Numbered from the stretch's first letter, positions 30,712 through 39,978 are shown. The stretch: 64,000 bases of DNA from Citrobacter sp. R56 (GCF_016811995.1 NZ_CP069159.1:3348001-3412000), one strand, 5' to 3'. Notes: generated from the sequence alone by a model not told the origin. Numbers and translations are program-made.

Positions 30712-30840
30712 TATACTCTAAATAATTCGAGTTGCAGGAAGTTGGCAAGTGCGCGAATCCCCAGGAGCTTACCTAAGTAAGTGACTGGGGTGAGCAAACG
30801 TAGCCAACGCACATGTAGCTTGAAGTATGACGAGTAATAT
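30712..30840. repeat. ERIC (IRU) repeat between adk and the glycyl-radical operon
   Basis: About 127 bp starting TATACTCTAAATAATTCGAG, with the central core GAATCCCCAGGAGCTTAC and AAGTAAGTGACTGGGG, and ending GCTTGAAGTATGACGAG. This matches the enterobacterial repetitive intergenic consensus full length. It marks the edge of the block inserted between adk and htpG. Confidence 0.92.
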
Positions 30841-30860
30841 TCTGCTTGCGGAATCTGCAC

Positions 30861-31766
30861 CTACCCCCGACGCACCGCTTTTCCTTCCCCCTGATTCAGA
30901 ACGTCCAGCGCTTTCGCCACGGTTGCGTCGTCCGGTACGGCAATCGTGCAAACCGGGATCTGCCCCAATTCACGATGTTTCGCCATCCCTAAATTATGGT
31001 ATGGCAATATTTCGGCATGCAGGATCGCGTCGTAACGGGCGGTGATAGCGCGGATCGCCGCAAGATGCTCGTCATTGAAGTTATACCCCGGAATGAGCGG
31101 ACAGCGCAGGACAACCTTTGCGCCAATCTCATTGAGCGTTTCCAGCGTCGTCTCCACCACGCGTTTGGCGATCCCGGTATGCGATTTATGCGCACGCACA
31201 TCGGTCACTTTATAATCGAGCAGAAAAAGATCCACCCAGGGGGCTATCTCGCGATAGCGCTCAGGACGCGACGCGCCGTTGGTTTCGATACAGACGTGCA
31301 AACCCGCGGCTTTCGCCGCTTTTGCAAGAGCCAACGCAAAGGGGAACTGGAACATCGCCTCTCCCCCGGATAACGTTATTCCGCCCCCCGTTTTCTCAAA
31401 GTAGGGCTTATCCTTGATGACCTCGGCGATGATATCGTCAACATCCCGGGTCTGACCGTAGATTTTAAGCGCTTGCGCCGGGCACGCCTCAACGCAGCGT
31501 CCGCACGCCTGACAAGCAGAGTAGTCAATCTCATGCCGCCCTTGTGCAAACTGGTGGCAACCGTGCGGGCAAACCTCAGCACATCGCTGACATTGCAGGC
31601 ACTTATGCTCCATAAACGCCAGTTGCTTTTCTGCTCTCAGCGATTCTGGGTTGTGGCACCAGACGCAGCGCATCTGGCAGCCTTTCAGAAATACCGTGGT
31701 ACGGATCCCTGGCCCATCGTGGAGAGAAAATTTCTGAATATCAAAAATCGTGCCCGTCTCGCTCAT
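30861..31766 (-). CDS. glycyl radical enzyme activating enzyme (radical SAM)
   Basis: 301-residue radical-SAM activase that installs the glycyl radical on its partner enzyme, anaerobically. The CX3CX2C cluster is C30-C34-C37 (CQMRCVWC). It is followed by an insert with two ferredoxin-type Fe-S motifs, C56-C59-C62-C66 and C85-C88-C91-C95, the layout of activases for non-PFL glycyl radical enzymes; PflA itself lacks this insert. The SAM-binding GGE motif appears as LSGGEAMFQ. The gene lies 8 bp after the enzyme gene, with GAGGTGAGCG before the ATG, so they form an operon. Target: the 763-residue enzyme upstream. Confidence 0.93.
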   Translation of the reverse strand: MSETGTIFDIQKFSLHDGPGIRTTVFLKGCQMRCVWCHNPESLRAEKQLAFMEHKCLQCQRCAEVCPHGCHQFAQGRHEIDYSACQACGRCVEACPAQALKIYGQTRDVDDIIAEVIKDKPYFEKTGGGITLSGGEAMFQFPFALALAKAAKAAGLHVCIETNGASRPERYREIAPWVDLFLLDYKVTDVRAHKSHTGIAKRVVETTLETLNEIGAKVVLRCPLIPGYNFNDEHLAAIRAITARYDAILHAEILPYHNLGMAKHRELGQIPVCTIAVPDDATVAKALDVLNQGEGKAVRRG

Positions 31767-31774
31767 CGCTCACC

Positions 31775-34066
31775 TCAGTCGTTCAGCGTACGGTTAAGGA
31801 TTTCCTGCTGAACATCTCTGTCCAGATTGACGAAGCGCGCGCTGAACCCGCCGACCCGCACAATCAGATTGGGGTATTTTTCCGGGTGCTGATACGCCGC
31901 CTCCAGTTCGCCCTTGCCCACCACACTGACCATCAGTTGCGGCCCGCCCCGCTCAAAATACGAGTGCATTAATGCCTCAACCAGCGGACGGCGGGTGTTG
32001 AACAACCCTTTACTGAATTTGATGTTTTGTACCGAACCGGCGTGATATTTCGCGTCCAGTTTCAACAGCGAGTTAAGCATCGCCGTCGGGCCATTTTTAT
32101 CCGCGCCGCTTTGTGGGTTGTTGGCATTGCTCATATAAATGCCTTTGTGTCGCCCATCCGCTGACGCGCTGGTGGCACGCCCCCATTCGGTATTCACCTG
32201 GTTGTTGATAATCACCACCAGATAGCTGTCCAGCCCCACCCGCTTCGCCGCGTCACGCACGCCGTTGCAGACATAGCGATGCTGCATTACCGCAAGGTCA
32301 TCGGCGGCGTCGTCGTCATTGCCGAACTTCGTCGCGGCAATCAGCGCGCGCTTCAGGTCGTCGTACCCCTGGAAATCCGCTTGCAGCGCCGCAATCAGCG
32401 TCATGTAGCTGTAGCGTTGCTCAGTAAAAATGACCTGTTTGATCGCGGTCAGGGAATCCGCCGCATTGGTGTTTCCGTAGGTTTCGTTAGTCCCGCCCAG
32501 GTAACGCGCGCCGCCATCAAGAAGGGCTTTACCGCGCGCCAGACAGTCTGCCGTCAGCAGTGAGGTGAATAAAAATCCGACTTGCTCATTCATCACCTGA
32601 TAAGACAACGCCTGGGCGCACGCCGTGGTGTCAATGTAGTAATCCAGTAAGCGCTGGTAGTTACTGAGCACATCATCAAAGCAGGTAATCTGTTCTGGCT
32701 GAATTAATGCCACACCACCGCTTTTCTCTTTGCCATCCCAAAAATCAATGCCGCCGCTGAGCGAAATATTGAGAATTTTAAGTAAGTTCATACAGGTATT
32801 CGGCGTGCCGACGCTTCTTCCGGCCAACACGAACTCGCCGCAGCCAAAGGGAACATACTGCTCAGCTTCCGCTTCCGGCACCTGCATGGCGTTCATCACC
32901 GCCGGAATATTCACGTCATCGTTATACAGAATGGGGTAGGTCAGGCCTGTACCAATCACTGCCAGCGCCTGTTGCCAAATAGCGGTATCCATCCCTTCAT
33001 AGATACGCAATGTAAATTGCGGTTCCGTATCGCCATTTTCTTCGACGGCCTGAATCGCCAGGCGGCAATAGACATCGGCATTTTTCGGGTTACGTCGCCC
33101 TTTCCCACCGACGACAACGCGGCCGTTCACCGTGGTTTTACGCGCTTCAATCAGACGATAATGGGAGCGAATACAGTCAATGGCCTGCCGTTCGGTCAGT
33201 CGTCCGGCCTGAAGGTCCGCCACCAGCAGATCCCCAAGATAGTCATCCATGCGCCCATAGTTCACCACGCCCGCGCACAGGCTATACAGCCAGCTCAATT
33301 CAATCCCCTGAATAAAGGTGGCCGGTTTATCATTGCGGATGGCAGCCAGTTCACTCATTAACAGCACCAGATGCTGACAGCGATCGGTATCCGCGCAATT
33401 CATCATTTCGTCTGCGGCAAGCTGAATGTGTCGATCAATCACCTGCTGCAAAATGCCCAGCACATCGCGGAAGGCTTGATACAGCTGAACCGCCGTCTCA
33501 TCCTTCACGCTTTCAGCCAGCTTCTGCTGTTGGTCAATGCGCAAAAGCAGCCCGCCGATCCCCAGATCCATCAGCTGCGGATAATCCAGATACATCCCGC
33601 TCAAACGCGCAGTGGCGATCGCCGGGAAGTTAACATCGACAAACTTGCCCAGCGTGTCGTCTGTCAGTGCCTGGCGGAAATAGACCGTACGGGTGTCATG
33701 CTCGCGCCAGAAGTGCTCAAGCGCATCGACTCTCTCCCGCTGGGCTTCTGTTTCCAGCGTTTCACGCAGCTGGCTTAACTTCGCAAAATGGCAGTAGTGG
33801 CCAACGCCGCCCACCGAGGTGACGCAACCAAAGCCAATCGGCAGCGCATCGACACGTCCCAGAATAAGATCGTCGGCAAAGGGACGGCGGAACAGCGTGG
33901 GATAGAGTTCCTGCAGGCAGCGAACTTCGCGTGCAAAGCGCTCCGGCGTTGACTGAAATGCCCTGGTGTAGGCTTCCATGATCGCGAGTTGCTCTTCCGG
34001 GCTTTTTTCACACGGGATCTTTTTATTCACGTCGACTTGTTCGGCGATAATCGGTTGTTTGCTCAC
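31775..34066 (-). CDS. glycyl radical enzyme of unknown substrate (PFL/dehydratase superfamily)
   Basis: 763 residues, with the pyruvate formate-lyase-like domain over most of the length and the glycine radical domain at the C-terminus. The thiyl residue is a single Cys, C409, in PFGCGEFV with Glu two residues later. True PFL has adjacent Cys-Cys, while dehydratases and lyases of the superfamily have GCxE. The radical loop is RVGGFSARF (737-745), with G740 the expected radical site; the usual form is RVSGY/RVAGY. I infer a dehydratase or C-C/C-X lyase, not formate acetyltransferase. GTG start with GGAGGCAGGACA upstream. Operon with its activase; divergent from a PTS EIIABC gene and probably acting on its product. 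Not present between adk and htpG in E. coli K-12. Confidence 0.88.
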   Translation of the reverse strand: MSKQPIIAEQVDVNKKIPCEKSPEEQLAIMEAYTRAFQSTPERFAREVRCLQELYPTLFRRPFADDLILGRVDALPIGFGCVTSVGGVGHYCHFAKLSQLRETLETEAQRERVDALEHFWREHDTRTVYFRQALTDDTLGKFVDVNFPAIATARLSGMYLDYPQLMDLGIGGLLLRIDQQQKLAESVKDETAVQLYQAFRDVLGILQQVIDRHIQLAADEMMNCADTDRCQHLVLLMSELAAIRNDKPATFIQGIELSWLYSLCAGVVNYGRMDDYLGDLLVADLQAGRLTERQAIDCIRSHYRLIEARKTTVNGRVVVGGKGRRNPKNADVYCRLAIQAVEENGDTEPQFTLRIYEGMDTAIWQQALAVIGTGLTYPILYNDDVNIPAVMNAMQVPEAEAEQYVPFGCGEFVLAGRSVGTPNTCMNLLKILNISLSGGIDFWDGKEKSGGVALIQPEQITCFDDVLSNYQRLLDYYIDTTACAQALSYQVMNEQVGFLFTSLLTADCLARGKALLDGGARYLGGTNETYGNTNAADSLTAIKQVIFTEQRYSYMTLIAALQADFQGYDDLKRALIAATKFGNDDDAADDLAVMQHRYVCNGVRDAAKRVGLDSYLVVIINNQVNTEWGRATSASADGRHKGIYMSNANNPQSGADKNGPTAMLNSLLKLDAKYHAGSVQNIKFSKGLFNTRRPLVEALMHSYFERGGPQLMVSVVGKGELEAAYQHPEKYPNLIVRVGGFSARFVNLDRDVQQEILNRTLND

Positions 34067-34101
34067 TGTCCTGCCTCCATAAAAATCGTCCCTCTATTAA
34101 C

Positions 34102-34113
34102 TTGTAATTACAA
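34102..34113. promoter_or_regulatory. candidate GntR-type operator, enzyme side
   Basis: Perfect palindrome TTGTAATTACAA, 36 bp before the glycyl radical enzyme start. It matches a second site beside the PTS start, and both are followed by ATA. The divergent operon encodes a GntR/UTRA regulator, the likely binder. Confidence 0.65.
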
Positions 34114-34123
34114 ATAACCGTCT

Positions 34124-34137
34124 TTGACCTAAATCAA
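34124..34137. promoter_or_regulatory. FNR-like box, enzyme side
   Basis: TTGAC-CTAA-ATCAA matches the FNR consensus TTGAT-N4-ATCAA with one mismatch, 58 bp from the enzyme start. Anaerobic activation would suit an oxygen-sensitive glycyl radical enzyme. Confidence 0.6.
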
Positions 34138-34225
34138 GAATCCTGAAATGAACAAATCATCACCAGGTGTATTGTGTGAAATCGCCAGCAAATCCAAATA
34201 AACGGCGTCACACGCGGCTCAAGTC

Positions 34226-34239
34226 ATGATCAATATCAA
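34226..34239. promoter_or_regulatory. FNR-like box, PTS side
   Basis: ATGAT-CAAT-ATCAA (TTGATATTGATCAT on the other strand), one mismatch to TTGAT-N4-ATCAA, 69 bp upstream of the PTS start. Confidence 0.6.
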
Positions 34240-34276
34240 GATCCCCTACAGGGTAAACTTTTAGCCTCTGCGAAAG

Positions 34277-34288
34277 TTGTAAATACAA
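34277..34288. promoter_or_regulatory. candidate GntR-type operator, PTS side
   Basis: TTGTAAATACAA, one step from a perfect palindrome and matching 34102-34113 at 11 of 12 positions, 20 bp before the PTS start. Position suggests repression by blocking transcription start. Confidence 0.65.
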
Positions 34289-34307
34289 ATAATCATGAGA
34301 GTCTACT

Positions 34308-36221
34308 GTGAAGATAAACGACCTTATTCATCCGGCGTTGATTTGTCTGGATCTCAAATCAAGCCAAAAAGAGGCAGCGCTGACTGAACTCGCAGACCTT
34401 TTATTCCGCGAGAATAAAATTCGCCACACCGGGGAATTTATCCAGGAGATATGGGCAAGAGAAGAGACGGGAAATACCGGATTTGAAGGCGGTGTTGCGC
34501 TCCCGCACGCCCGTAGCAGCTGTGTTTTATCGCCTGCCGTCGCGATTGGCATCAGTCGCCAGGGTATTGATTATGGCGCTGAAGATGGGAAGCCCACCCA
34601 CCTGATCCTGATGATCGCCTCGGCGGAACAGGCCAGTGAAGCCCACATTGAGGTTCTGGCGCAGATCTCTTCCCGACTGGTAGAAGATGACAGCGTCAGC
34701 CAGATCCTCGCCTGTCAGGATGCTCAGGCGGTCACGGATTATTTCTGCCAGTCCAGTGAAGCGTCTACCGAAACGATAAGCGCCGCCGCCTCACGCGGAC
34801 TGATCATCGGCGTGACAGGTTGTCCGGTGGGGATTGCGCACACCTACCTGGCCGCAGAGATGCTGGAAAAAGCGGCCGCAGAAATGGGCTATGAGGCCAT
34901 TGTCGAAACCAACGGCTCCATTGGCGTAAAAAATGCGCCGACCGGGGACGATATCGCCCGGGCTGACGCCATAATTGTCGCCTGTGATAAGCAGGTCGAT
35001 CTGGATCGCTTTAACGGTAAGAAAGTGGTTATCACGGGCGTCAAAGCCGCCATCAAAGATGCGCAAGGGTTAATTAACCAGGCGTTGGCGGCACAACCTT
35101 ACCAGGCAAAAGGCACAGCCAAAACGCAGGCATCAACCACATCGGTACGTAGCCAGTTATACAAATCGCTGATGAACGGTGTCTCGTACATGATCCCGTT
35201 TGTCGTGACCGGCGGGCTGATGATCGCCCTGGCGCTGGCGCTGGGCGGCGTGCCGACGCCGTCAGGACTGGCTATCCCGGAAGGCAGTTTATGGAACCAG
35301 GTGCTGAACGTCGGCGTCGTCGGGTTCACTCTAATGATCCCAGTCCTCGCCGGGTATATCGCTTACGCAATTGGTGAACGGCCAGCGCTCGCGCCAGGAC
35401 TTATCGGCGGCTGGATTGCCAATACCGGTTCGTTTTACGGCGCCAGCGCAGGATGTGGGTTTATCGGCGCGATCATTGCCGGGCTGCTGGTGGGCTATTT
35501 CATCCGCTGGTTGACCCATCTTTCCTGGCACAAAATGTTGCTACCGCTGGTGCCGATCATGATCGCTCCTATTGCGGGCACCGCGTTCATCGCCGCGTTA
35601 TTTATCTTTGTCATCGGCGCGCCGGTCGCCGACCTGATGGCCTTCCTTAACCATATGCTGACCAACCTTTCCACCGGCAATATCATTCTGATTGGCCTGG
35701 TGATGGGACTGATGCAGGGCTTTGACATGGGCGGCCCCTTTGGCAAAGTGGTCTTCATGTTCAGCGTGGGTCTTATCGCCCAGGGGCAAACGCAGTTTAT
35801 GGGCGCGCAGGCGGCAGCCATCCCGGTTGCTCCGCTGGGCATGGCGTTGGCGGCCTTTATCGGCAGGCGTTTCAGTTTGTTTGACGATGAAGAGTACGAA
35901 AACGGTAAAGCCGCAGCAGCGATGGGGCTGGTCGGGATTTCGGAAGGCGCGATCCCCTTTGCCGCCCGCGATCCGCTGTCGGTGATCCCGGCTAACATGA
36001 TTGGCTCTGCGGTGGCATGCATCCTGGGCTTTGTTTTCAGCCTGCACTGCAATGTCGCGCATGGCGGCCCGATCATTGTGCTGCTGGGCGGTTTTGATCA
36101 GCCGTTAATGGCGCTCATCGCAATGGGCAGTGGCATTATCACCACCGCCGCAATTGCTATTGCGCTCAAACGACTTAGAATGACGAAAAAGCAGCAATTT
36201 CTCGTTCAACCGCAAGCCTAA
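34308..36221 (+). CDS. PTS fructose-type permease, EIIABC fusion
   Basis: 637-residue phosphotransferase permease that imports and phosphorylates a sugar or polyol. Domain order: EIIA (about 1-148, phospho-His H67 in GGVALPHARSS), EIIB fructose type (about 162-260, phospho-Cys C172 in VTGCPVGIAHTYLAAE), then EIIC (about 285-630) with some nine membrane helices and the blocks GGWIANTGSFYGASAGCGFIG and GISEGAIPFAARDP. GTG start. The true substrate cannot be told; fructose-type permeases also carry mannitol-like and mannosylglycerate-like compounds. Divergent from a glycyl radical operon and followed 37 bp later by a GntR regulator, separated by a hairpin. Likely delivers the phosphorylated substrate (or its precursor) to the radical enzyme. 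Confidence 0.9.
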   Translation: MKINDLIHPALICLDLKSSQKEAALTELADLLFRENKIRHTGEFIQEIWAREETGNTGFEGGVALPHARSSCVLSPAVAIGISRQGIDYGAEDGKPTHLILMIASAEQASEAHIEVLAQISSRLVEDDSVSQILACQDAQAVTDYFCQSSEASTETISAAASRGLIIGVTGCPVGIAHTYLAAEMLEKAAAEMGYEAIVETNGSIGVKNAPTGDDIARADAIIVACDKQVDLDRFNGKKVVITGVKAAIKDAQGLINQALAAQPYQAKGTAKTQASTTSVRSQLYKSLMNGVSYMIPFVVTGGLMIALALALGGVPTPSGLAIPEGSLWNQVLNVGVVGFTLMIPVLAGYIAYAIGERPALAPGLIGGWIANTGSFYGASAGCGFIGAIIAGLLVGYFIRWLTHLSWHKMLLPLVPIMIAPIAGTAFIAALFIFVIGAPVADLMAFLNHMLTNLSTGNIILIGLVMGLMQGFDMGGPFGKVVFMFSVGLIAQGQTQFMGAQAAAIPVAPLGMALAAFIGRRFSLFDDEEYENGKAAAAMGLVGISEGAIPFAARDPLSVIPANMIGSAVACILGFVFSLHCNVAHGGPIIVLLGGFDQPLMALIAMGSGIITTAAIAIALKRLRMTKKQQFLVQPQA

Positions 36222-36226
36222 CAAAG

Positions 36227-36246
36227 GGCGCGTCGTAAGACGCGCC
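36227..36246 (+). other. intercistronic hairpin between PTS and GntR genes
   Basis: GGCGCGTC - GTAA - GACGCGCC, a perfect 8-bp stem with no U-run, located in the 37-bp gap. It may stabilise the PTS mRNA or reduce read-through into the regulator gene. Confidence 0.6.
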
Positions 36247-36258
36247 ACAACGGACGCC

Positions 36259-36945
36259 ATGAAGTATCTTGATATCTATCTGTTGTTAAGAGAGAAAATC
36301 CTTAAAGGTGAATACGCTGCCGGTGAACCGGTAGAAGGTGAGCATGCCCTCGCAGAGCGCTACGGCGTCAGCCGCCCCACCATTCAGAAAGCCGTTGCGC
36401 GCCTGAAAAGGGAGTCGTTCGTCCATACCCGACAAGGTTCAGGGATCTTCGTTAATCCACCCGAGTTTTACCAGGACAACAATGTCATTACGCTGTCGGA
36501 ACGTATTCACCGGGATCAAACGCTGGATAACGTGGTGCTCAGTTATGATATTCAGTCGACCTTTACTGAGGTAGCAGCGCAGTTCGACTTACCGCCAGAG
36601 ACCGCGTTGATTCACTATCGTCGAATGCGGATCATCAACCAACAGCCCGCTATCATTGAAGAAACCTGGATGCCGCAGGCGTTATTCCCGGCGTTTACTC
36701 AGGAAAACTGCCGCCAGTCAGTGCTTCACTACATTGAGCAAACCTGTGGTTACGCCATCAGTCACGACGTCAAAATATGGTCGGGAAAAATACTCAATGC
36801 GGATGAAGCCTGGCTTTTACGGTTACCGGAAGGGCAAGTGAGTCTCTGCATCACCCACAAGGTCTATTTGCAAAGCGGTGAACTGGCGCAGTACACCCAG
36901 GAAACGCTGGCGACAAATAGCGTGACGACGGTGTCGATGCGCTAA
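36259..36945 (+). CDS. GntR/UTRA-family transcriptional regulator
   Basis: 228 residues of the HutC subgroup. The N-terminal winged helix (about 1-68) contains HALAERYGVSRPTIQKAVARL and the wing RQGSGIFV. The C-terminal UTRA ligand-binding domain (about 85-225) includes FTEVAAQFDLPPETALIHYRRMR and IIEETWMP. Such proteins are usually repressors released by a phosphorylated sugar or amino acid derivative, which would suit the preceding PTS. The paired TTGTAAWTACAA palindromes at 34102 and 34277 are its likely operators. A shared terminator separates it from htpG. Confidence 0.88.
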   Translation: MKYLDIYLLLREKILKGEYAAGEPVEGEHALAERYGVSRPTIQKAVARLKRESFVHTRQGSGIFVNPPEFYQDNNVITLSERIHRDQTLDNVVLSYDIQSTFTEVAAQFDLPPETALIHYRRMRIINQQPAIIEETWMPQALFPAFTQENCRQSVLHYIEQTCGYAISHDVKIWSGKILNADEAWLLRLPEGQVSLCITHKVYLQSGELAQYTQETLATNSVTTVSMR

Positions 36946-36949
36946 AACG

Positions 36950-36978
36950 AAAAAAGGGCAACCTGCGTTGCCCTTTTG
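36950..36978. terminator. bidirectional terminator between the GntR gene and htpG
   Basis: AAAAAA-GGGCAAC-CTGC-GTTGCCC-TTTTG: 7-bp stem with A- and T-runs on each side, usable from both strands. Confidence 0.88.
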
Positions 36979-37004
36979 TGGTGATGCTCAGTATCTTGTA
37001 AAAA

Positions 37005-38879
37005 TTACGACACCAGCAGCTGGTTCATACGGCGGATGAACTGGTTTGGATCTTCCAGCGTGCCGCGTTCGGCGAACAGCGCCTGATCCAGCAACAATTC
37101 AACCCACTCTTTGAACTGTGCTTCGTCCTGGGTATCCGCAGTGCGTTTCACCAGCACGTGATCCGGGTTGAGTTCAAAGATGTATTTCACCTCTGGTACC
37201 GCCTGGCCCGCAGCAGCGAACAGTTTCGCCATCTGAGTGCTCATTTCGTCCGCATCGGTGGTCACGATGGCTGGGGTATCGGTCAGACGGTGCGTCAGAC
37301 GCACTTCTTTCACGCGCTCGCCCAGCAGGGTTTTCACTCGCTCAACGAACGGGGTCAGCGCTTTTTCCGCTTCTTTCGCACTTTCATCCACTTCATCCGC
37401 CAGCTTGTCGATAGACTCGTCAGCTTTGGCAACGGACTGGAACGACTTGCCGTCGAACTCGGTCAAGTAGTTCATCATCCACTCATCGATGCGGTCAGAA
37501 AGCAGCAGCACTTCGATGCCTTTCTTACGCAGCAGTTCCAGATGCGGGCTGCTCTTCGCCGCCGCATAGCTGTCTGCGGTGATGTAGTAGATCTTCTCCT
37601 GCCCTTCTTTCATCCGGGAAATGTACTCTTCCAGTGAAACAGTCTGCGCGGAGGAGTCGGTGTGCGTAGAGGCGAAACGCATCAGTTTGGCGATCGTTTC
37701 CTGGTTTGCGTTGTCTTCCGCCGGGCCTTCTTTCAGCACCAGACCGAACTGCTTCCAGAATGTCTGGTATTTTTCCGCGTCGTCTTTCGCCAGTTTTTCC
37801 AGCATCTGCAATACGCGTTTGGTCAGCGCGCTGCGCAGATTGCGGGTCACCGTGCTGTCCTGCAGAATTTCACGGGAAACGTTCAGCGGCAGATCGTTGG
37901 AGTCTATCAGGCCACGGACGAAGCGCAGGTAGTTCGGCATGAACTGCTCAGCGTCATCCATAATAAACACGCGCTGAACGTACAGTTTCAGGCCGTGCTT
38001 GTGATCGCGGTTCCACATATCCCACGGTGCCTGAGACGGGATGTACAGCAGGCTGGTGTACTCTTGCTTCCCTTCCACACGGTTGTGGCTCCAGGTCAGC
38101 GGGTCAGTGAAGTCGTGAGCAATGTGCTTATAGAATTCGTTGTATTCGTCGTCTTTAATGTCAGACTTGTTACGCGTCCACAACGCCTGCGCTTTGTTGA
38201 TTTTTTCCCAGGAAACCACGGTTTCACCGTCTTTCTCTTCCTGTTTTTCAATCTCTACCGGCAGTGCGATATGGTCGGAATATTTGCTGATGATGGAGCG
38301 TACGCGCCAGTCATCGAGGAACTCGTCTTCCCCTTCACGCAGGTGCAGGGTGATTTCCGTTCCGCGATCCGCTTTCGTGATATCAGCAACCGTGTATTCG
38401 CCTTCACCGGCAGATTCCCAGAACACGCCATTTTCCGGCTTGTCGCCCGCCGCACGGGTGCGTACGGTCACTTTATCGGCAACGATAAACGCGGAGTAGA
38501 AACCGACCCCGAACTGACCGATAAGCTGGCTGTCTTTCGCCTGATCGGAGCCCATGGATTCGAGGAAGGACTTGGTGCCGGATTTCGCGATGGTCCCCAG
38601 ATGATCGATAACATCGTCACGGTTCATCCCCACGCCGTTATCGGCAATGGTCAACGTACGCTTATCTTTATCGAAGGAGACACGCACACGCAGCTCACCG
38701 TCGCCTTCATACAGGTCCGGGTTAGACAGCGCGCGAAAACGCAGCTTGTCTGCCGCATCCGAGGCGTTAGAGATAAGCTCACGCAGGAAGATTTCTTTAT
38801 TGGAATACAGAGAATGGATCATCAGGTGCAGAAGCTGTTTTACTTCTGACTGAAAACCGCGGGTTTCTTGTCCTTTCAT
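37005..38879 (-). CDS. htpG: Hsp90-family chaperone HtpG
   Basis: ATP-dependent dimeric chaperone that remodels late-folding clients, together with DnaK. 624 residues, as in E. coli. The GHKL ATPase domain has [22 protein letters not shown] and [11 protein letters not shown]; the middle domain has the catalytic-Arg region [17 protein letters not shown]; the C-terminal dimerisation domain follows. Preceded by a strong sigma-32 promoter match at 38933-38961. Same direction as recR upstream. Confidence 0.98.
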   Translation of the reverse strand: MKGQETRGFQSEVKQLLHLMIHSLYSNKEIFLRELISNASDAADKLRFRALSNPDLYEGDGELRVRVSFDKDKRTLTIADNGVGMNRDDVIDHLGTIAKSGTKSFLESMGSDQAKDSQLIGQFGVGFYSAFIVADKVTVRTRAAGDKPENGVFWESAGEGEYTVADITKADRGTEITLHLREGEDEFLDDWRVRSIISKYSDHIALPVEIEKQEEKDGETVVSWEKINKAQALWTRNKSDIKDDEYNEFYKHIAHDFTDPLTWSHNRVEGKQEYTSLLYIPSQAPWDMWNRDHKHGLKLYVQRVFIMDDAEQFMPNYLRFVRGLIDSNDLPLNVSREILQDSTVTRNLRSALTKRVLQMLEKLAKDDAEKYQTFWKQFGLVLKEGPAEDNANQETIAKLMRFASTHTDSSAQTVSLEEYISRMKEGQEKIYYITADSYAAAKSSPHLELLRKKGIEVLLLSDRIDEWMMNYLTEFDGKSFQSVAKADESIDKLADEVDESAKEAEKALTPFVERVKTLLGERVKEVRLTHRLTDTPAIVTTDADEMSTQMAKLFAAAGQAVPEVKYIFELNPDHVLVKRTADTQDEAQFKEWVELLLDQALFAERGTLEDPNQFIRRMNQLLVS

Positions 38880-38932
38880 GTAGATCTACCTCAACAATGC
38901 CATTTTTAATGGTAAAAAACACGTTGAGAGGG

Positions 38933-38961
38933 AAATGGGGACGAGCGTGAGGGATTTCAAG
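38933..38961 (-). promoter_or_regulatory. sigma-32 heat-shock promoter of htpG
   Basis: On the minus strand CTTGAAA (the first base just outside at 38962), 14 bp, then CCCCATTT (38933-38940). This agrees with the RpoH consensus CTTGAAA-N13-15-CCCCATNT, 54 bp before the ATG. Confidence 0.9.
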
Positions 38962-38990
38962 CGGAGGCCGCGGGCACGACCTCCGTTTGT

Positions 38991-39595
38991 TCAGAATTTA
39001 ATCTTATGACGCCCGGCAAGAGAGTGCGAAAGCGTAGTGCCATCGACCATCTCCAGCTCGCCGCCGACCGGCACGCCATGGGCGATACGGCTGGCTTCAA
39101 CCTCATATTGCGCGCAAAGCTCGGCAATATAGTTTGCCGTGGCTTCCCCTTCGACCGTTGGGTTGGTCGCGAGGATCACTTCACTGAGTTGCTCGGCTGC
39201 CAGTCGCTGCTCCAGACGGTCAAGACCGATATCATCTGGTCCAATACCGTCCAGCGGCGACAAATGCCCCATCAGCACGAAGTAACGCCCGGAAAACTGC
39301 CCGGTCTGCTCAATGGCGTAGATGTCCGCAGGACTCTCTACGACACAAATTTGACCGTTCTCCTGACGACGCGGATTCGAACAGATGTTACACACGTCCT
39401 GCTCGGTGAAGGTGCGGCAATCGGCGCAGTGGCCGATCTCCGACATCGCCTTCGTCAGCGCCTGCGCCAGACGCATCCCGCCGCTGCGATCGCGTTGCAG
39501 TAACGTGAACGCCATACGCTGCGCTGACTTGGGGCCAACGCCCGGCAGGCAACGCAGCGCTTCCATCAGCTGTGTTAACAGCGGGCTGGTTTGCA

Positions 39596-39596
<1 letters not shown>
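38991..39596 (-). CDS. recR: recombination mediator RecR
   Basis: With RecF and RecO loads RecA at gaps in SSB-coated DNA. 201 residues. N-terminal helix-hairpin-helix ([20 protein letters not shown]), the four-Cys zinc finger [18 protein letters not shown], and a Toprim domain with [15 protein letters not shown] and [15 protein letters not shown]. The ATG overlaps the ybaB stop by one base (TGATG), so translation is coupled to ybaB. A GC-rich hairpin beyond the stop overlaps the upstream part of the htpG promoter region. Confidence 0.97.
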
Positions 39597-39940
<344 letters not shown>

Positions 39941-39978
39941 TCACGTTAAGGGGTGACGACCATAAGCACAGCTTACGA

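Noticed and set aside
30861-31766. Naming the activase pflA or pflC
   Set aside because: It has the two-cluster ferredoxin insert that PflA lacks, and sequence reading alone cannot assign it to PflC rather than another non-PFL activase.
31775-34066. Calling this gene pyruvate formate-lyase (pflB-like)
   Set aside because: The adjacent Cys-Cys pair of true PFL is absent; only C409 in GCGE is present, so a PFL name would be misleading.
34160-34230. Possible CRP site in the PTS/glycyl-radical intergenic region
   Set aside because: GTGTGAAATCGCCAGCAA and nearby CGTCACAC each hold only half of the consensus, so no site is claimed.
37662-38849. 395-codon open frame antisense to htpG
   Set aside because: htpG is unmistakable on the minus strand; the plus-strand frame is a shadow caused by biased third codon positions.
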